16,557 nt of DNA from assembly GCA_943359705.1 (NCBI GenBank), contig CALRIB010000011.1, forward strand, positions 1-16,557, in the 5' to 3' direction. The translations under genes were made by a program, and so were the position numbers. Below the pieces are notes generated by a model. The model did not search any database, had not been told where the DNA came from, and saw only the letters and a list, made by a program, of their open reading frames with translations. Positions within the stretch are counted from its first letter, which is position 1, and each line of letters opens with the position of its first letter. The stretch comes from Candidatus Nomurabacteria bacterium (GTDB lineage Bacteria > Patescibacteriota > Minisyncoccia > Phycocordibacterales > UBA2100). Shown here piece by piece: positions 1 through 6,948 of this stretch.

Positions 1-623
1 CATACTTGCGACGTTGTCTTTCCGTATTTCTCAGCAATTGCGACAAGTACCGGGTCTTTTAATCTGTATCCGTGATTGAGCGGACTATAGGAAGTGAATA
101 CGATGTCATTGTCTCTGCAGTAGGCTAGCAGTTCGTCATCGTGATGAAACGGATTGTATCGAACCTGATTATTCATCGGCTTGATGCGAGCGTACTCGAA
201 AAGCTTCGCGAGTTCTTTGGTACCGTAATTTGAAACACCGATGGCCCGCGCAAGCTTGTCGTCATAAATCTTTTCCAATGCTTGCCAGATTGCTTTCGGT
301 TGAAAGGGGATTGGCCAGTGGATGAGATACATGTCCACGTAGTCGAACCCGAGACGTTTGAGCCCTTCATCAAACGTGCCGCGCACATCGAAAAAATCGG
401 TCGGCCATATCTTGGTTGTTACAAATATCTCCTCGCGCGGAATGCCGCTCTCGCGCACGGCTTTCCCGACACTCCACTCGTTGCCGTAGAGCCGCGCGGT
501 GTCGATGTGACGATATCCCGCTTCAAGCGCCACGCGCACAGCGCCCTCCGCCTCTGGTCCTTCATTCACCTGCCACGTCCCAAAGCCGAGGGTCGGTATC
601 TCGACCCCGTTGCTCATCTTCAT
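1..623 (-). CDS. Aldo/keto reductase, C-terminus cut by left edge
   Basis: NAD(P)H-dependent carbonyl reductase of the AKR superfamily, presumably cytosolic; the physiological substrate cannot be told. About 207 residues are visible. The N-terminus reads MKMSNGVEIPTLGFGTWQ, the usual first strand of the AKR barrel. The catalytic tetrad is visible as Asp41 and Tyr46 (DTARLYGNE), Lys71 (TTKIW) and His102 (LIHWP), followed by GVSNYG and the NNQVRYNPFHH segment. The last 55-65 residues, which carry the phosphate-binding part of the cofactor site, lie outside the window. I chose ATG 623 because AKRs normally begin only a few residues before NGVEIP and because a -10-like CATAAA lies 6 bases upstream. 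In-frame ATGs at 665, 647 and 617 are alternatives. It diverges from the TIG-domain gene at 699. Confidence 0.93.
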   Translation of the reverse strand, partial: MKMSNGVEIPTLGFGTWQVNEGPEAEGAVRVALEAGYRHIDTARLYGNEWSVGKAVRESGIPREEIFVTTKIWPTDFFDVRGTFDEGLKRLGFDYVDMYLIHWPIPFQPKAIWQALEKIYDDKLARAIGVSNYGTKELAKLFEYARIKPMNNQVRYNPFHHDDELLAYCRDNDIVFTSYSPLNHGYRLKDPVLVAIAEKYGKTTSQV

Positions 624-629
624 TGAATC

Positions 630-635
630 TTTATG
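630..635 (-). promoter_or_regulatory. Candidate -10 box for the aldo/keto reductase
   Basis: CATAAA on the minus strand matches TATAAT at 4 of 6 positions and sits 6 bases before the ATG at 623, the same geometry as the stronger leaderless promoters in this window. If ATG 647 is the true start, this site lies inside the gene and is meaningless. Confidence 0.35.
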
Positions 636-698
636 AGCTTCATCCATACTGTAATTGTTACACATCTCCTACGTCTTAGTTAATGAAGTGATTCTTAT

Positions 699-2426
699 AT
701 GTACCGATTTTCTATAGCAAAATTTTCCACCCTCACTCTCGCGGGTGTTATCGTCGCCGCCGGCCTCTTCGGCGCGGCGCTCTCGTTCTCCACTTCCCAC
801 GCGCAAACGTACCCGATTGCCTGCACAATGGAAGCCAAACTCTGCCCCGACGGCTCATACGTCGGGCGAGGCGGACCAAATTGTGAATTCGCCCCGTGCC
901 CGGGTGGCAACACCGGTAGTTGCGTGGTCATTACTAGTGCACTTTTCTATGGCTCGACCGACGCACGCACCGGAGGCGATGTAACGAAACTCCAAAGTTT
1001 CCTTACCTCACGCGGCTATTACAACGGCGCCGTCATCGGAATCTTCGGACCCGTCACGCGGGCGGCCGTAATACGTTTCCAAAGCGCCAACGGAATTAGT
1101 CCGATTGGCATCGTCGGCCCGGTCACACGCGCTGCCATTCAACGCATTAGCTGTGGCGGCAATCCTCCGCCCACACAAGGTATTTCCGTTACATCTGTTG
1201 CACCGCAATCAGGTAGCGTTGGCACGCAGATTGTTGTACGCGGATACGGATTTACCTCCGACAACACAATCGTCTTTACACCCGTCAATAATGGTGCGGG
1301 CTACATTGTGCACGTGCCTTCATACGACGGCGTAACGCTCATGTTTGCAGTACCCGACGGTCTCAATCCGCTCTGCTTCTACTCGAATCCTCGCTGCCTC
1401 ATCGCAACGCGCCAAACGGCGCCCGGCCCATACACCATCGCCGTGCAAATTACGAACGGCACCAGCAATACAGCGAGCTTCACCGTCACTTCAAACACGC
1501 AAAACAATCTCACCATCCAGTCGGTTCAGCCCACCTCGGGCGCGGTCGGGGCGAGCGTGACGATATTCGGCACCGGCTTTACAGGGAGCAACAATATAAA
1601 ATTCGACTCTTCCGATGCCGTGACTGTTGCTTCCTCCAACGGCACATCACTCACGTTTACCGTGCCGGCGTATATCCGCCCCTACTGCCCGCCGGGCGCC
1701 TACTGCTTCGTCTATCAAATCCCGACACAGCCCATGACCTACAGCGTGACCGTGCAGAACGAGAACGGTACGAGTAACGCCATCAAATTCACCGTTACCT
1801 CGACCACCTCCGGCGCGCCCACCATTCAATCCATCGCACCGACATCAGGTTCCGTCGGCAGCACAGTCACCCTTTATGGCAGCGGCTTCAACAGCGCTAG
1901 CATTTTGCGTTTCAGCGAAGGCTCCGTGCCGCACTCCACTTCAGCAGACGGAACGCAGATTACCTTTACGGTACCGCAAGCAGTCGGACCCTACTGTGCG
2001 CCGAACATGATGTGTGCAATGTACATGCGGCAGGTGACGCCGGGTCAGTACAACGTTTCCGTTCAAAATACTGACGGGTCAGTTTCGAGCAACACCGTTA
2101 CGTTTACAGTCACCGATACTGGCGGCCAGATAACCATCAACGGTGTCGATGCGCCCGCGTCTCTCTCCGTCGGCCAACAGGGGACATGGACCGTGCGCGC
2201 GACGGTGCCCGGAAATCCCGGCGCGAATCTCCACTACTCAGTTGTCTGGGGCGATGAGGGATATTATTATCCGCCCTACATGCAAGCCGGTGCGTCGCAA
2301 CAAATCCAAACTTCCGCCACCTTCTCTCACGTCTACCAGCGCTCCGGTTACTTCACACCCTCCTTTACCGTCACCAACGACTTTGGCGCCTCCGCAAGCG
2401 CGACCGCCTCCGTCAACGTTTTCTAG
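699..2426 (+). CDS. Secreted peptidoglycan-binding / triple TIG / PKD-like surface protein
   Basis: Probable cell-surface structural or adhesive protein of 575 residues. Residues 1-36 form a signal peptide ending near SHA-QT. A Cys-rich mini-motif follows (about 42-67: C-x5-C, GPNCEF, C). A peptidoglycan-binding type 1 domain spans about 94-150, with GIFGPVTRAAVIRFQ and a second half-repeat GIVGPVTRAAI. Three IPT/TIG immunoglobulin-like domains start near 161, 271 and 374, each with a P(T/Q)SG(S/A)VG strand turn. A PKD-like domain (477-575) contains VVWGDEG. Each TIG domain carries a close Cys pair (226/233, 330/336, 433/439). No sortase motif or C-terminal anchor is visible, so wall attachment probably goes through the peptidoglycan-binding domain. 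No Shine-Dalgarno sequence precedes ATG 699. Domain calls are by motif reading; the ligand is unknown. Confidence 0.9.
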   Translation: MYRFSIAKFSTLTLAGVIVAAGLFGAALSFSTSHAQTYPIACTMEAKLCPDGSYVGRGGPNCEFAPCPGGNTGSCVVITSALFYGSTDARTGGDVTKLQSFLTSRGYYNGAVIGIFGPVTRAAVIRFQSANGISPIGIVGPVTRAAIQRISCGGNPPPTQGISVTSVAPQSGSVGTQIVVRGYGFTSDNTIVFTPVNNGAGYIVHVPSYDGVTLMFAVPDGLNPLCFYSNPRCLIATRQTAPGPYTIAVQITNGTSNTASFTVTSNTQNNLTIQSVQPTSGAVGASVTIFGTGFTGSNNIKFDSSDAVTVASSNGTSLTFTVPAYIRPYCPPGAYCFVYQIPTQPMTYSVTVQNENGTSNAIKFTVTSTTSGAPTIQSIAPTSGSVGSTVTLYGSGFNSASILRFSEGSVPHSTSADGTQITFTVPQAVGPYCAPNMMCAMYMRQVTPGQYNVSVQNTDGSVSSNTVTFTVTDTGGQITINGVDAPASLSVGQQGTWTVRATVPGNPGANLHYSVVWGDEGYYYPPYMQAGASQQIQTSATFSHVYQRSGYFTPSFTVTNDFGASASATASVNVF

Positions 2427-2435
2427 CGTATACCT

Positions 2436-2461
2436 CTAGCTCACGCGGTCGCGTAAGCTAG
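2436..2461. terminator. Imperfect inverted repeat after the TIG-protein gene
   Basis: Arms CTAGCTCACGCG and CGCGTAAGCTAG are 12 bases each, with one mismatch and a 2-base centre. The repeat begins 10 bases after the stop of the surface protein gene. There is no T tract, so it is at best a non-canonical terminator or an mRNA 3'-end stabiliser. Confidence 0.4.
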
Positions 2462-2495
2462 CGTCATATCGGCTCACTTCTAGTTAGGGTCACTT

Positions 2496-2504
2496 TGTTA
2501 TACT
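2496..2504 (+). promoter_or_regulatory. Extended -10 promoter of the ABC exporter operon
   Basis: TGT-TATACT (TGn plus a 5/6 match to TATAAT) ends 7 bases before ATG 2512, which predicts a transcription start at or within a base or two of the start codon. No convincing -35 box is visible, consistent with an extended -10 promoter. Confidence 0.65.
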
Positions 2505-2511
2505 CCAGGGC

Positions 2512-3258
2512 ATGAACGCGGTTTTGGAGGTGAAAAATTTGCGGAAGGAATATGGGGAGACCGTCGCGGTGGACGGGGTTTCTTTTACAGTTGGCAAGAA
2601 TGAGATAGTCGGACTTTTGGGGCCCAACGGGGCGGGGAAGACGACGACAATCAATATGGTATTGGGCGTTTTGGAGCCGAGCGGTGGCTCTATTGCCATT
2701 GAAGGCATCGATGTGCGAACACGACGCAGCGAGGCGATGCAGCGAACGAATTTTGCCGCCGTATACGCGCAGTTGCCGGGCAATCTTCGCGTTCGTGAGA
2801 GCTTGACCGTGTTCGGGCACATCTACCGCGTTGATGACCTCAAGATGAGGATTGCAGAAGTATTGAAGGAGTTCGAACTCGAAAAGTTTGCCGACACCAA
2901 AGTAGGGTTGCTTTCCTCCGGTGAACAGGCGCGTGTTTCGCTCGCCAAGGCGATGCTCAATAAGCCGCGCCTCCTGTTGCTTGACGAGCCGACTGCTTCT
3001 CTCGACCCTTCGACCGCTCGGGCGATACGCGAAAAGATACGCGCATTCGCGAAAAGCGGGGAAGGCGGAGTGCTCTGGACCTCGCACAACATGCTCGAAG
3101 TTGAAATGGTCTGCGACCGCGTGCTGTTCCTTTCGCACGGCAAAATATTGCTCGAAGGCAATCCGAAGACGCTTGCAGCTGAGCACGGCAAGAAAAATCT
3201 CGAAGAGCTTTTCATTACAGTCGCCCGCGAGCCGCTCTCGCTCGAGCTCGAAAAATAA
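2512..3258 (+). CDS. ABC-2 type exporter, ATP-binding protein
   Basis: ATPase subunit (248 residues) that powers the membrane partner encoded immediately downstream. Visible motifs: Walker A GPNGAGKT (37-44), Q-loop Gln87, signature LSSGEQ (134-139), Walker B LLLLDEP with catalytic Glu159, D-loop SLD, and H-loop His192 (TSHNM). The signature reads LSSGE rather than LSGGQ, a variant common among ABC-2 exporters. The substrate cannot be told; this class includes drug, lipid-linked glycan and peptide exporters. ATG 2512 lies 7 bases after a TATACT box and has no ribosome binding site. The stop TAA is separated from the permease ATG by one base, so the two are almost certainly co-expressed. Confidence 0.95.
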   Translation: MNAVLEVKNLRKEYGETVAVDGVSFTVGKNEIVGLLGPNGAGKTTTINMVLGVLEPSGGSIAIEGIDVRTRRSEAMQRTNFAAVYAQLPGNLRVRESLTVFGHIYRVDDLKMRIAEVLKEFELEKFADTKVGLLSSGEQARVSLAKAMLNKPRLLLLDEPTASLDPSTARAIREKIRAFAKSGEGGVLWTSHNMLEVEMVCDRVLFLSHGKILLEGNPKTLAAEHGKKNLEELFITVAREPLSLELEK

Positions 3259-3259
3259 T

Positions 3260-4063
3260 ATGTCCGCACGAAGAATTTACGCGGTCTTTCTCCGGTACAT
3301 GTACCTGGTCAGAGACCACCCGCAGCGCCTGTTCCAAATCCTGGTCTGGGCGGCGCTCGATATCGTGCTCTGGGGATTCATTACCAAGTACCTCAACGAT
3401 GTAGGGAATGCCGGGTTTAGTTTTGCGCCGACGCTCCTGGGTGCTGTCGTACTCTGGAGTTTCTTAGGCCGCGCCCAGCAGGGAGTCTCCACGCCGGCAC
3501 TCGAAGATGTGTGGTCACGCAATCTCCTCAACTTCTTTGCCTCGCCGCTTACGGTTGCTGAATACGCTGCGGGTCTCGTGTGCGCCAGCATCACCACCTC
3601 CATCGTAGGGTTTGCATGCGTGTGCGCGCTCGCGTTTCTGTTCTTTGGCTTCACGGTTTTCTGGATGGGAGCGCAACTTTTCGCATTTCTCATGATTCTG
3701 TTCATCTTCGGTGTTGCACTCGGACTTCTCGGAGTCTCTATCGTTTTCCGTTTTGGCCCGTCGGCCGAATGGTTCGTCTGGCCGATTCCCGCCGTCATCG
3801 AGCCCTTTGTCGGTGTCTTTTATCCGGTTTCCGTACTGCCCGGATGGATGCAAGTGCTTGCCCATGCGTTGCCGCCTAGCTACGCCTTCGAAGGCTTGCG
3901 GAGCGTCGTCTTCGGCACCGGTGCCGCGACAGAGGACGCACTCATCGGCATCGCGCTCTCCCTTGTCTATCTCGCTGCCGCCTACGTCTTTTTCGTCTAC
4001 ATCCACAAACGCGCCGTCCGCAGCGGCGCCATCGCCCGCTTCAGCGCCGAGAACTCATTCTGA
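3260..4063 (+). CDS. ABC-2 type exporter, permease
   Basis: Integral membrane partner of the upstream ATPase, 267 residues. Six hydrophobic segments can be read near 24-44, 54-72, 105-128, 135-163, 175-197 and 227-248. The ABC-2 signature region contains PPSYAFEGLR (about 205-214) before the last helix, as in ABC-2 transporters. The start at 3260 follows the ATPase stop after one base with no Shine-Dalgarno sequence, suggesting translational coupling. The open frame extends far upstream inside the ATPase gene in another frame, but that extension is an overlap artefact. The gene ends tail to tail with the next, minus-strand gene and overlaps it by 9 bases. Substrate unknown. Confidence 0.93.
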   Translation: MSARRIYAVFLRYMYLVRDHPQRLFQILVWAALDIVLWGFITKYLNDVGNAGFSFAPTLLGAVVLWSFLGRAQQGVSTPALEDVWSRNLLNFFASPLTVAEYAAGLVCASITTSIVGFACVCALAFLFFGFTVFWMGAQLFAFLMILFIFGVALGLLGVSIVFRFGPSAEWFVWPIPAVIEPFVGVFYPVSVLPGWMQVLAHALPPSYAFEGLRSVVFGTGAATEDALIGIALSLVYLAAAYVFFVYIHKRAVRSGAIARFSAENSF

Positions 4064-5584
4064 ACCGTCCGTCTTTTTATCGGCAATTGAGATCATCGGG
4101 CCAAGCTCCGCTAATCGTGAATCGATTTCTTTGACTACCGGGGCCGCGTCGGGGTCGTTCATCCTCTCAAGCTGGCGCTTCACACGGCGAAGTACGGGTG
4201 AGTGTTGCTGTGCAAGATATTCGCCGTTGCATAGCCGGCGTATAAAGACAAAACAAAATTCGGAGTGTGCTGCGCTCTCCAGAACCTCGGCTGCGTTCTC
4301 GAGACCGGTCTGTATGGTCGCGGGATCAATGGGACCCCAGTTTTGCGTCACAAGAGCCGCGAACAAGCCGCTCATTTGACGCAGCGGCTCGCCCTTGCGC
4401 TCTATCATCTTTTCGATTATCCCTTTACTCTTCGCACTCCGCGCAAGCTTCGCGTAGAGAGAGTTGCCCGGTTGCGCGGGCTGCGCAGTACTGCCCCACA
4501 TTTCGTCGATGATGCGCTCGAACAGTTTGAGGTCGGAGTGTCCCTCACTGCCTTTCGCAAGCTGGGAATCTTGATCAAGAAATATCTCCATAGCCGCCAT
4601 TTGGAGCTTCGGGACGTCGGCGCGTTGTCGCACCACTTTCTCGAGCATGCCGTACGGATCTCCGAGGAACGGGGCGCCTTTCGGAGGAGGGAACTGAAGC
4701 CACATCAGGAGTTGACGGGAAACCTCCGCATCGGTCCCGGGCGTGCTTGCGAGGCCTCCGATTGCGATACGCATTTCTTCAGTGCATGCGCGAAAGGGTA
4801 GGTATCGAATCATATCGGTTCGGAACCCCGGGGAATACCTTTTGTCTGAAAGAATCGCTGCAAACGCCGGTTGATACTTCACCATGAGATGTGCCTTTGT
4901 GTCCTCCTCGAGGATTGGCTCGTCGTAATTCACGCTGTCGGCAATCCGCACCATCGTAGATTCGACGTTGGTGAATGTTTGCCGCATGTAGCTGTCCAGC
5001 GCGGAGCGCCGAACCTTATAATCGAACCCCATATTTTGTGCGTAACGAAATATCAGCTGGTCACCGATGGAATACCAAGCGTCGGCCTCCGCCTCAACGT
5101 GCTCATCGAACGATTTCTTCGCTTGTTTGATGAAGTAGTACGCACAGTCGTCGGGTTCGGCGGTGAGATTTTGTTCGGTATCTTGGTGTTTGCCGAGAAG
5201 CGTGAGGACGTTCCAGACAGCAGAAGTCCGCTCGCGAAGACGCAGTGCCGTCATAAAAGCACTCGTCGTTGATAAGCCATCGCGAAACACGTGTCTCCGC
5301 CTCTCTGAGGGCATCATATCTGCCTCCGCGTTCCTCTCCTTCTCTGAAACTTTCAAAAGCAGGTCCGTTTTTACGGATGGCTCGCGTATCTGAGTAAAGC
5401 TGGCGGTAGTGCGTCTTCCCGCGTCGGCAAACAGAGCCTTTCCCTCAGTATCTTCATCCTTTAAGCTGACCGCGATGTCGACGAGTCGAAGCGCGCGCTC
5501 GGTCGTGACATGGGGAAGGTCCCTGATGCTCTGGCGCTGCCTGTCCATGGCGATGCCCATGATGCTATCACAAGGATTCTTCAC
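4055..5584 (-). CDS. Uncharacterised, mostly helical 509-residue protein
   Basis: I do not recognise a family. The sequence has no signal peptide or membrane helix and is rich in charged residues, with many amphipathic helix-like stretches, so a soluble alpha-helical (perhaps HEAT/ARM-like) cytoplasmic protein is plausible. Stretches that could serve as search handles are DAWYSIGDQLIFRYAQNMGF, LPFRACTEEMR and LLMWLQFPPP. The longest frame starts at GTG 5584; ATG 5560 and ATG 5548 are alternatives, and none has a Shine-Dalgarno sequence. A TATAAC box at 5605-5610 on this strand would give a 5' leader of about 13 bases to the GTG. The 3' end overlaps the exporter permease gene by 9 bases in the opposite direction. 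That the frame is coding is supported by its length, its tight fit between neighbours and the absence of a competing frame. Confidence 0.8.
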   Translation of the reverse strand: MKNPCDSIMGIAMDRQRQSIRDLPHVTTERALRLVDIAVSLKDEDTEGKALFADAGRRTTASFTQIREPSVKTDLLLKVSEKERNAEADMMPSERRRHVFRDGLSTTSAFMTALRLRERTSAVWNVLTLLGKHQDTEQNLTAEPDDCAYYFIKQAKKSFDEHVEAEADAWYSIGDQLIFRYAQNMGFDYKVRRSALDSYMRQTFTNVESTMVRIADSVNYDEPILEEDTKAHLMVKYQPAFAAILSDKRYSPGFRTDMIRYLPFRACTEEMRIAIGGLASTPGTDAEVSRQLLMWLQFPPPKGAPFLGDPYGMLEKVVRQRADVPKLQMAAMEIFLDQDSQLAKGSEGHSDLKLFERIIDEMWGSTAQPAQPGNSLYAKLARSAKSKGIIEKMIERKGEPLRQMSGLFAALVTQNWGPIDPATIQTGLENAAEVLESAAHSEFCFVFIRRLCNGEYLAQQHSPVLRRVKRQLERMNDPDAAPVVKEIDSRLAELGPMISIADKKTDGSE

Positions 5585-5603
5585 CCAATCTTGCCGAAAG
5601 AAT

Positions 5604-5612
5604 TGTTATACT
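5604..5612 (+). promoter_or_regulatory. Extended -10 promoter of the GH18 gene
   Basis: TGT-TATACT, identical to the extended -10 before the ABC exporter operon, ends 8 bases before ATG 5621. No clear -35 box or Shine-Dalgarno sequence is visible, so the transcript is predicted to be leaderless or nearly so. Confidence 0.65.
5605..5610 (-). promoter_or_regulatory. Candidate -10 box for the divergent 509-residue protein gene
   Basis: On the minus strand the same bases read TATAAC (5/6 match to TATAAT). The box overlaps the GH18 promoter's -10, so the two divergent promoters could not be occupied by polymerase at once. Confidence 0.45.
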
Positions 5613-5620
5613 AGGCCGTC

Positions 5621-6817
5621 ATGCTAGGTATGAAGCGATTCGGAATTTTTCTTGTGGCAGCACTTTTTCTGGTGCCGCTTTCTGCAAATGCCGCGGTGAT
5701 GTCGAAACCCTTCGAGGTTGCCGGCTGGCTGCCGTACTGGCGCGGCGCCACGAGCACTGTCGATGTGTTGCCGCACCTCTCGCAGCTCACCGAAGTAAAT
5801 CCGTTCGTCTATACGCTGAAGAACGACGGCACAATTGTCGACAACGGTCCGATGACTGACCCCTCGTGGGTGCTTCTCCAGACGATGGCGAAGCAGCAGC
5901 ATGTGCGCTTCATTCCGACTATCATGTCGGGGAACGGCGCGCTGCTCCACAAACTTCTCAGTAAGACCTCGACCCGCATCGCGCTTGAAGACAGGATTGC
6001 CAAGCTCGTAAAGGACAACAACTTCGACGGTATCGATATTGATTTTGAGGCCAAAACCGCCGAAACGAGAGTCTACTTTTCAACCTTTCTCAAAGGTCTC
6101 TACCAGCGCCTGGGTCCCAAGTGGCTGCAATGCACTGTGGAATCGCGCACGCCGATTGCCGACCGATACTATGGCGTGACGCCGCCCAAAGATGCGGGCA
6201 TCTATTCCAACGACTACGACGCCCTCAACAAATACTGTGACCGCGTGCGCATCATGGCGTACGATCAGCAGGGTATAGACCAATCACTCGCGCATGCTGC
6301 GGCCAACACCTTGTATGCACCCGTAGCGGATATCGCATGGGTGGAAAAGGTAATGCGTGTAGCAATGAAAAGTATTGCAAAAAATAAACTGGTCATCGGT
6401 ATTCCGACCTACGGATATGAATACGATGTGACTGCGTACGCCGACGGATACGTGTACGATCTTCTCTGGTCGTTCAATCCGAAATATGCGCTTGATATTG
6501 CGAGCACCCTCGGCATCACACCGAATCGCAACAGAACGGGAGAAATGAGTTTTTCCTACAACCCTGTATCGACGCTCGTTACTCCCACTGACGCCACGAC
6601 CTCCCCGACGCTCACCAATAACGAGCAGGTCGGAGCGGCCGCGCTTGCTCTTGCGACTTCGACCAACACGCACAGCACCTTTCGTCTCGTAGTGTGGAGC
6701 GACGCCTCAGCCGTTGCCGATAAAGTCGCGCTCGCGAAGCGTCTCGGCCTGCGTGGTGTCGCTGTTTTCAAATTTGACGGAGGCGAAGACCAGAACATTT
6801 GGAATGTGCTGAAGTGA
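5621..6817 (+). CDS. Secreted GH18-family glycoside hydrolase
   Basis: Probable exported glycosidase of the GH18 (chitinase-like) fold, 398 residues, closest in style to the YaaH-type enzymes that act on peptidoglycan or other GlcNAc polymers. A signal peptide (about 1-25, ending SANA-AV) precedes the barrel. Strand 1 reads FEVAGWLPYW. The catalytic motif DGIDIDFE is intact at 136-143, with Glu143 as the acid/base. MAYDQQG and IGIPTYGYEYD are later barrel strands, and GVAVFKFDGGED is the final one. No LysM or carbohydrate-binding domain is attached. The start at ATG 5621 is set by the TATACT box 8 bases upstream; ATG 5630 is an alternative. Substrate is inferred only; peptidoglycan remodelling or digestion of external glycans are both possible. 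Confidence 0.9.
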   Translation: MLGMKRFGIFLVAALFLVPLSANAAVMSKPFEVAGWLPYWRGATSTVDVLPHLSQLTEVNPFVYTLKNDGTIVDNGPMTDPSWVLLQTMAKQQHVRFIPTIMSGNGALLHKLLSKTSTRIALEDRIAKLVKDNNFDGIDIDFEAKTAETRVYFSTFLKGLYQRLGPKWLQCTVESRTPIADRYYGVTPPKDAGIYSNDYDALNKYCDRVRIMAYDQQGIDQSLAHAAANTLYAPVADIAWVEKVMRVAMKSIAKNKLVIGIPTYGYEYDVTAYADGYVYDLLWSFNPKYALDIASTLGITPNRNRTGEMSFSYNPVSTLVTPTDATTSPTLTNNEQVGAAALALATSTNTHSTFRLVVWSDASAVADKVALAKRLGLRGVAVFKFDGGEDQNIWNVLK

Positions 6818-6851
6818 TTGTTTTTAGCGCCAATTAGAGCTATAGTTCGGC

Positions 6852-6876
6852 AAATCTCCTTGCGGGGTTTTTTAAT
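6852..6876 (+). terminator. Weak terminator candidate after the GH18 gene
   Basis: A short G-C hairpin (CTCC/GGGG with loop TTGC, including a G-T pair) is followed directly by six T residues. The stem is only 4 bp, so this is a weak call. The T run also overlaps a TTTAAT box that may serve the typA region. Confidence 0.3.
6871..6876 (+). promoter_or_regulatory. Candidate -10 box in front of the typA remnant
   Basis: TTTAAT matches TATAAT at 5 of 6 positions and lies 8 bases before the ATG of the interrupted typA copy (6885), the same geometry as other promoters here. GAGG follows at 6879-6882 but is only 2 bases from that ATG. No comparable box precedes the functional typA ATG at 6949. Confidence 0.4.
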
Positions 6877-6884
6877 TTGAGGAT

Positions 6885-6946
6885 ATGGAAATCCGAAACA
6901 TAGCAATTATCGCGCACCTGCCTGCCGGCAGGCAGGCGTCGACCAC
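6885..6946 (+). pseudogene. Interrupted remnant of a second typA 5' end (14 codons)
   Basis: Codons 1-11 read MEIRNIAIIAH, then a 20-base palindromic insertion, then GTC GAC CAC (VDH) at 6938-6946. Removing the insertion restores MEIRNIAIIAHVDH, exactly the first 14 residues of the intact TypA that starts 2 bases further on. The DNA is recoded: ATG and GAA are shared, and all 12 other codons differ by synonymous changes (for example ATC/ATT, CGA/AGA, AAC/AAT, GTC/GTG). As it stands the reading frame runs through the palindrome (LPAGRQA) and stops at 6957-6959 inside the typA start, giving a 24-codon open frame. It may be dead, or may act as an upstream open reading frame of typA. Confidence 0.8.
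6917..6936. repeat. 20-bp perfect palindrome inserted in the typA remnant
   Basis: CCTGCCTGCCGGCAGGCAGG is its own reverse complement over 20 bases. It interrupts the duplicated typA start between the His11 and Val12 codons. In mRNA it could form a strong hairpin about 13 bases before the functional typA ATG. I recall similar CTGCCGGCAG palindromes being frequent in Parcubacteria genomes; this memory is not verified here. I see no second copy in this window. Confidence 0.85.
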
Positions 6947-6948
6947 AT

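Noticed and set aside
1170..2110. Possible DNA-level tandem repeat in the TIG region
   Set aside because: The similarity is at protein level between three TIG domains. The DNA of the copies is too diverged to be a recent tandem repeat.
2464..3186. Long minus-strand open frame of 240 codons opposite the ABC ATPase
   Set aside because: It lies wholly antisense to a gene with intact Walker, signature and H-loop motifs. Its translation shows no recognisable family or signal.
2921..3259. Upstream extension of the ABC permease frame
   Set aside because: It overlaps the ATPase gene in another frame. The real permease begins MSARRIYAVFLRY at 3260, one base after the ATPase stop.
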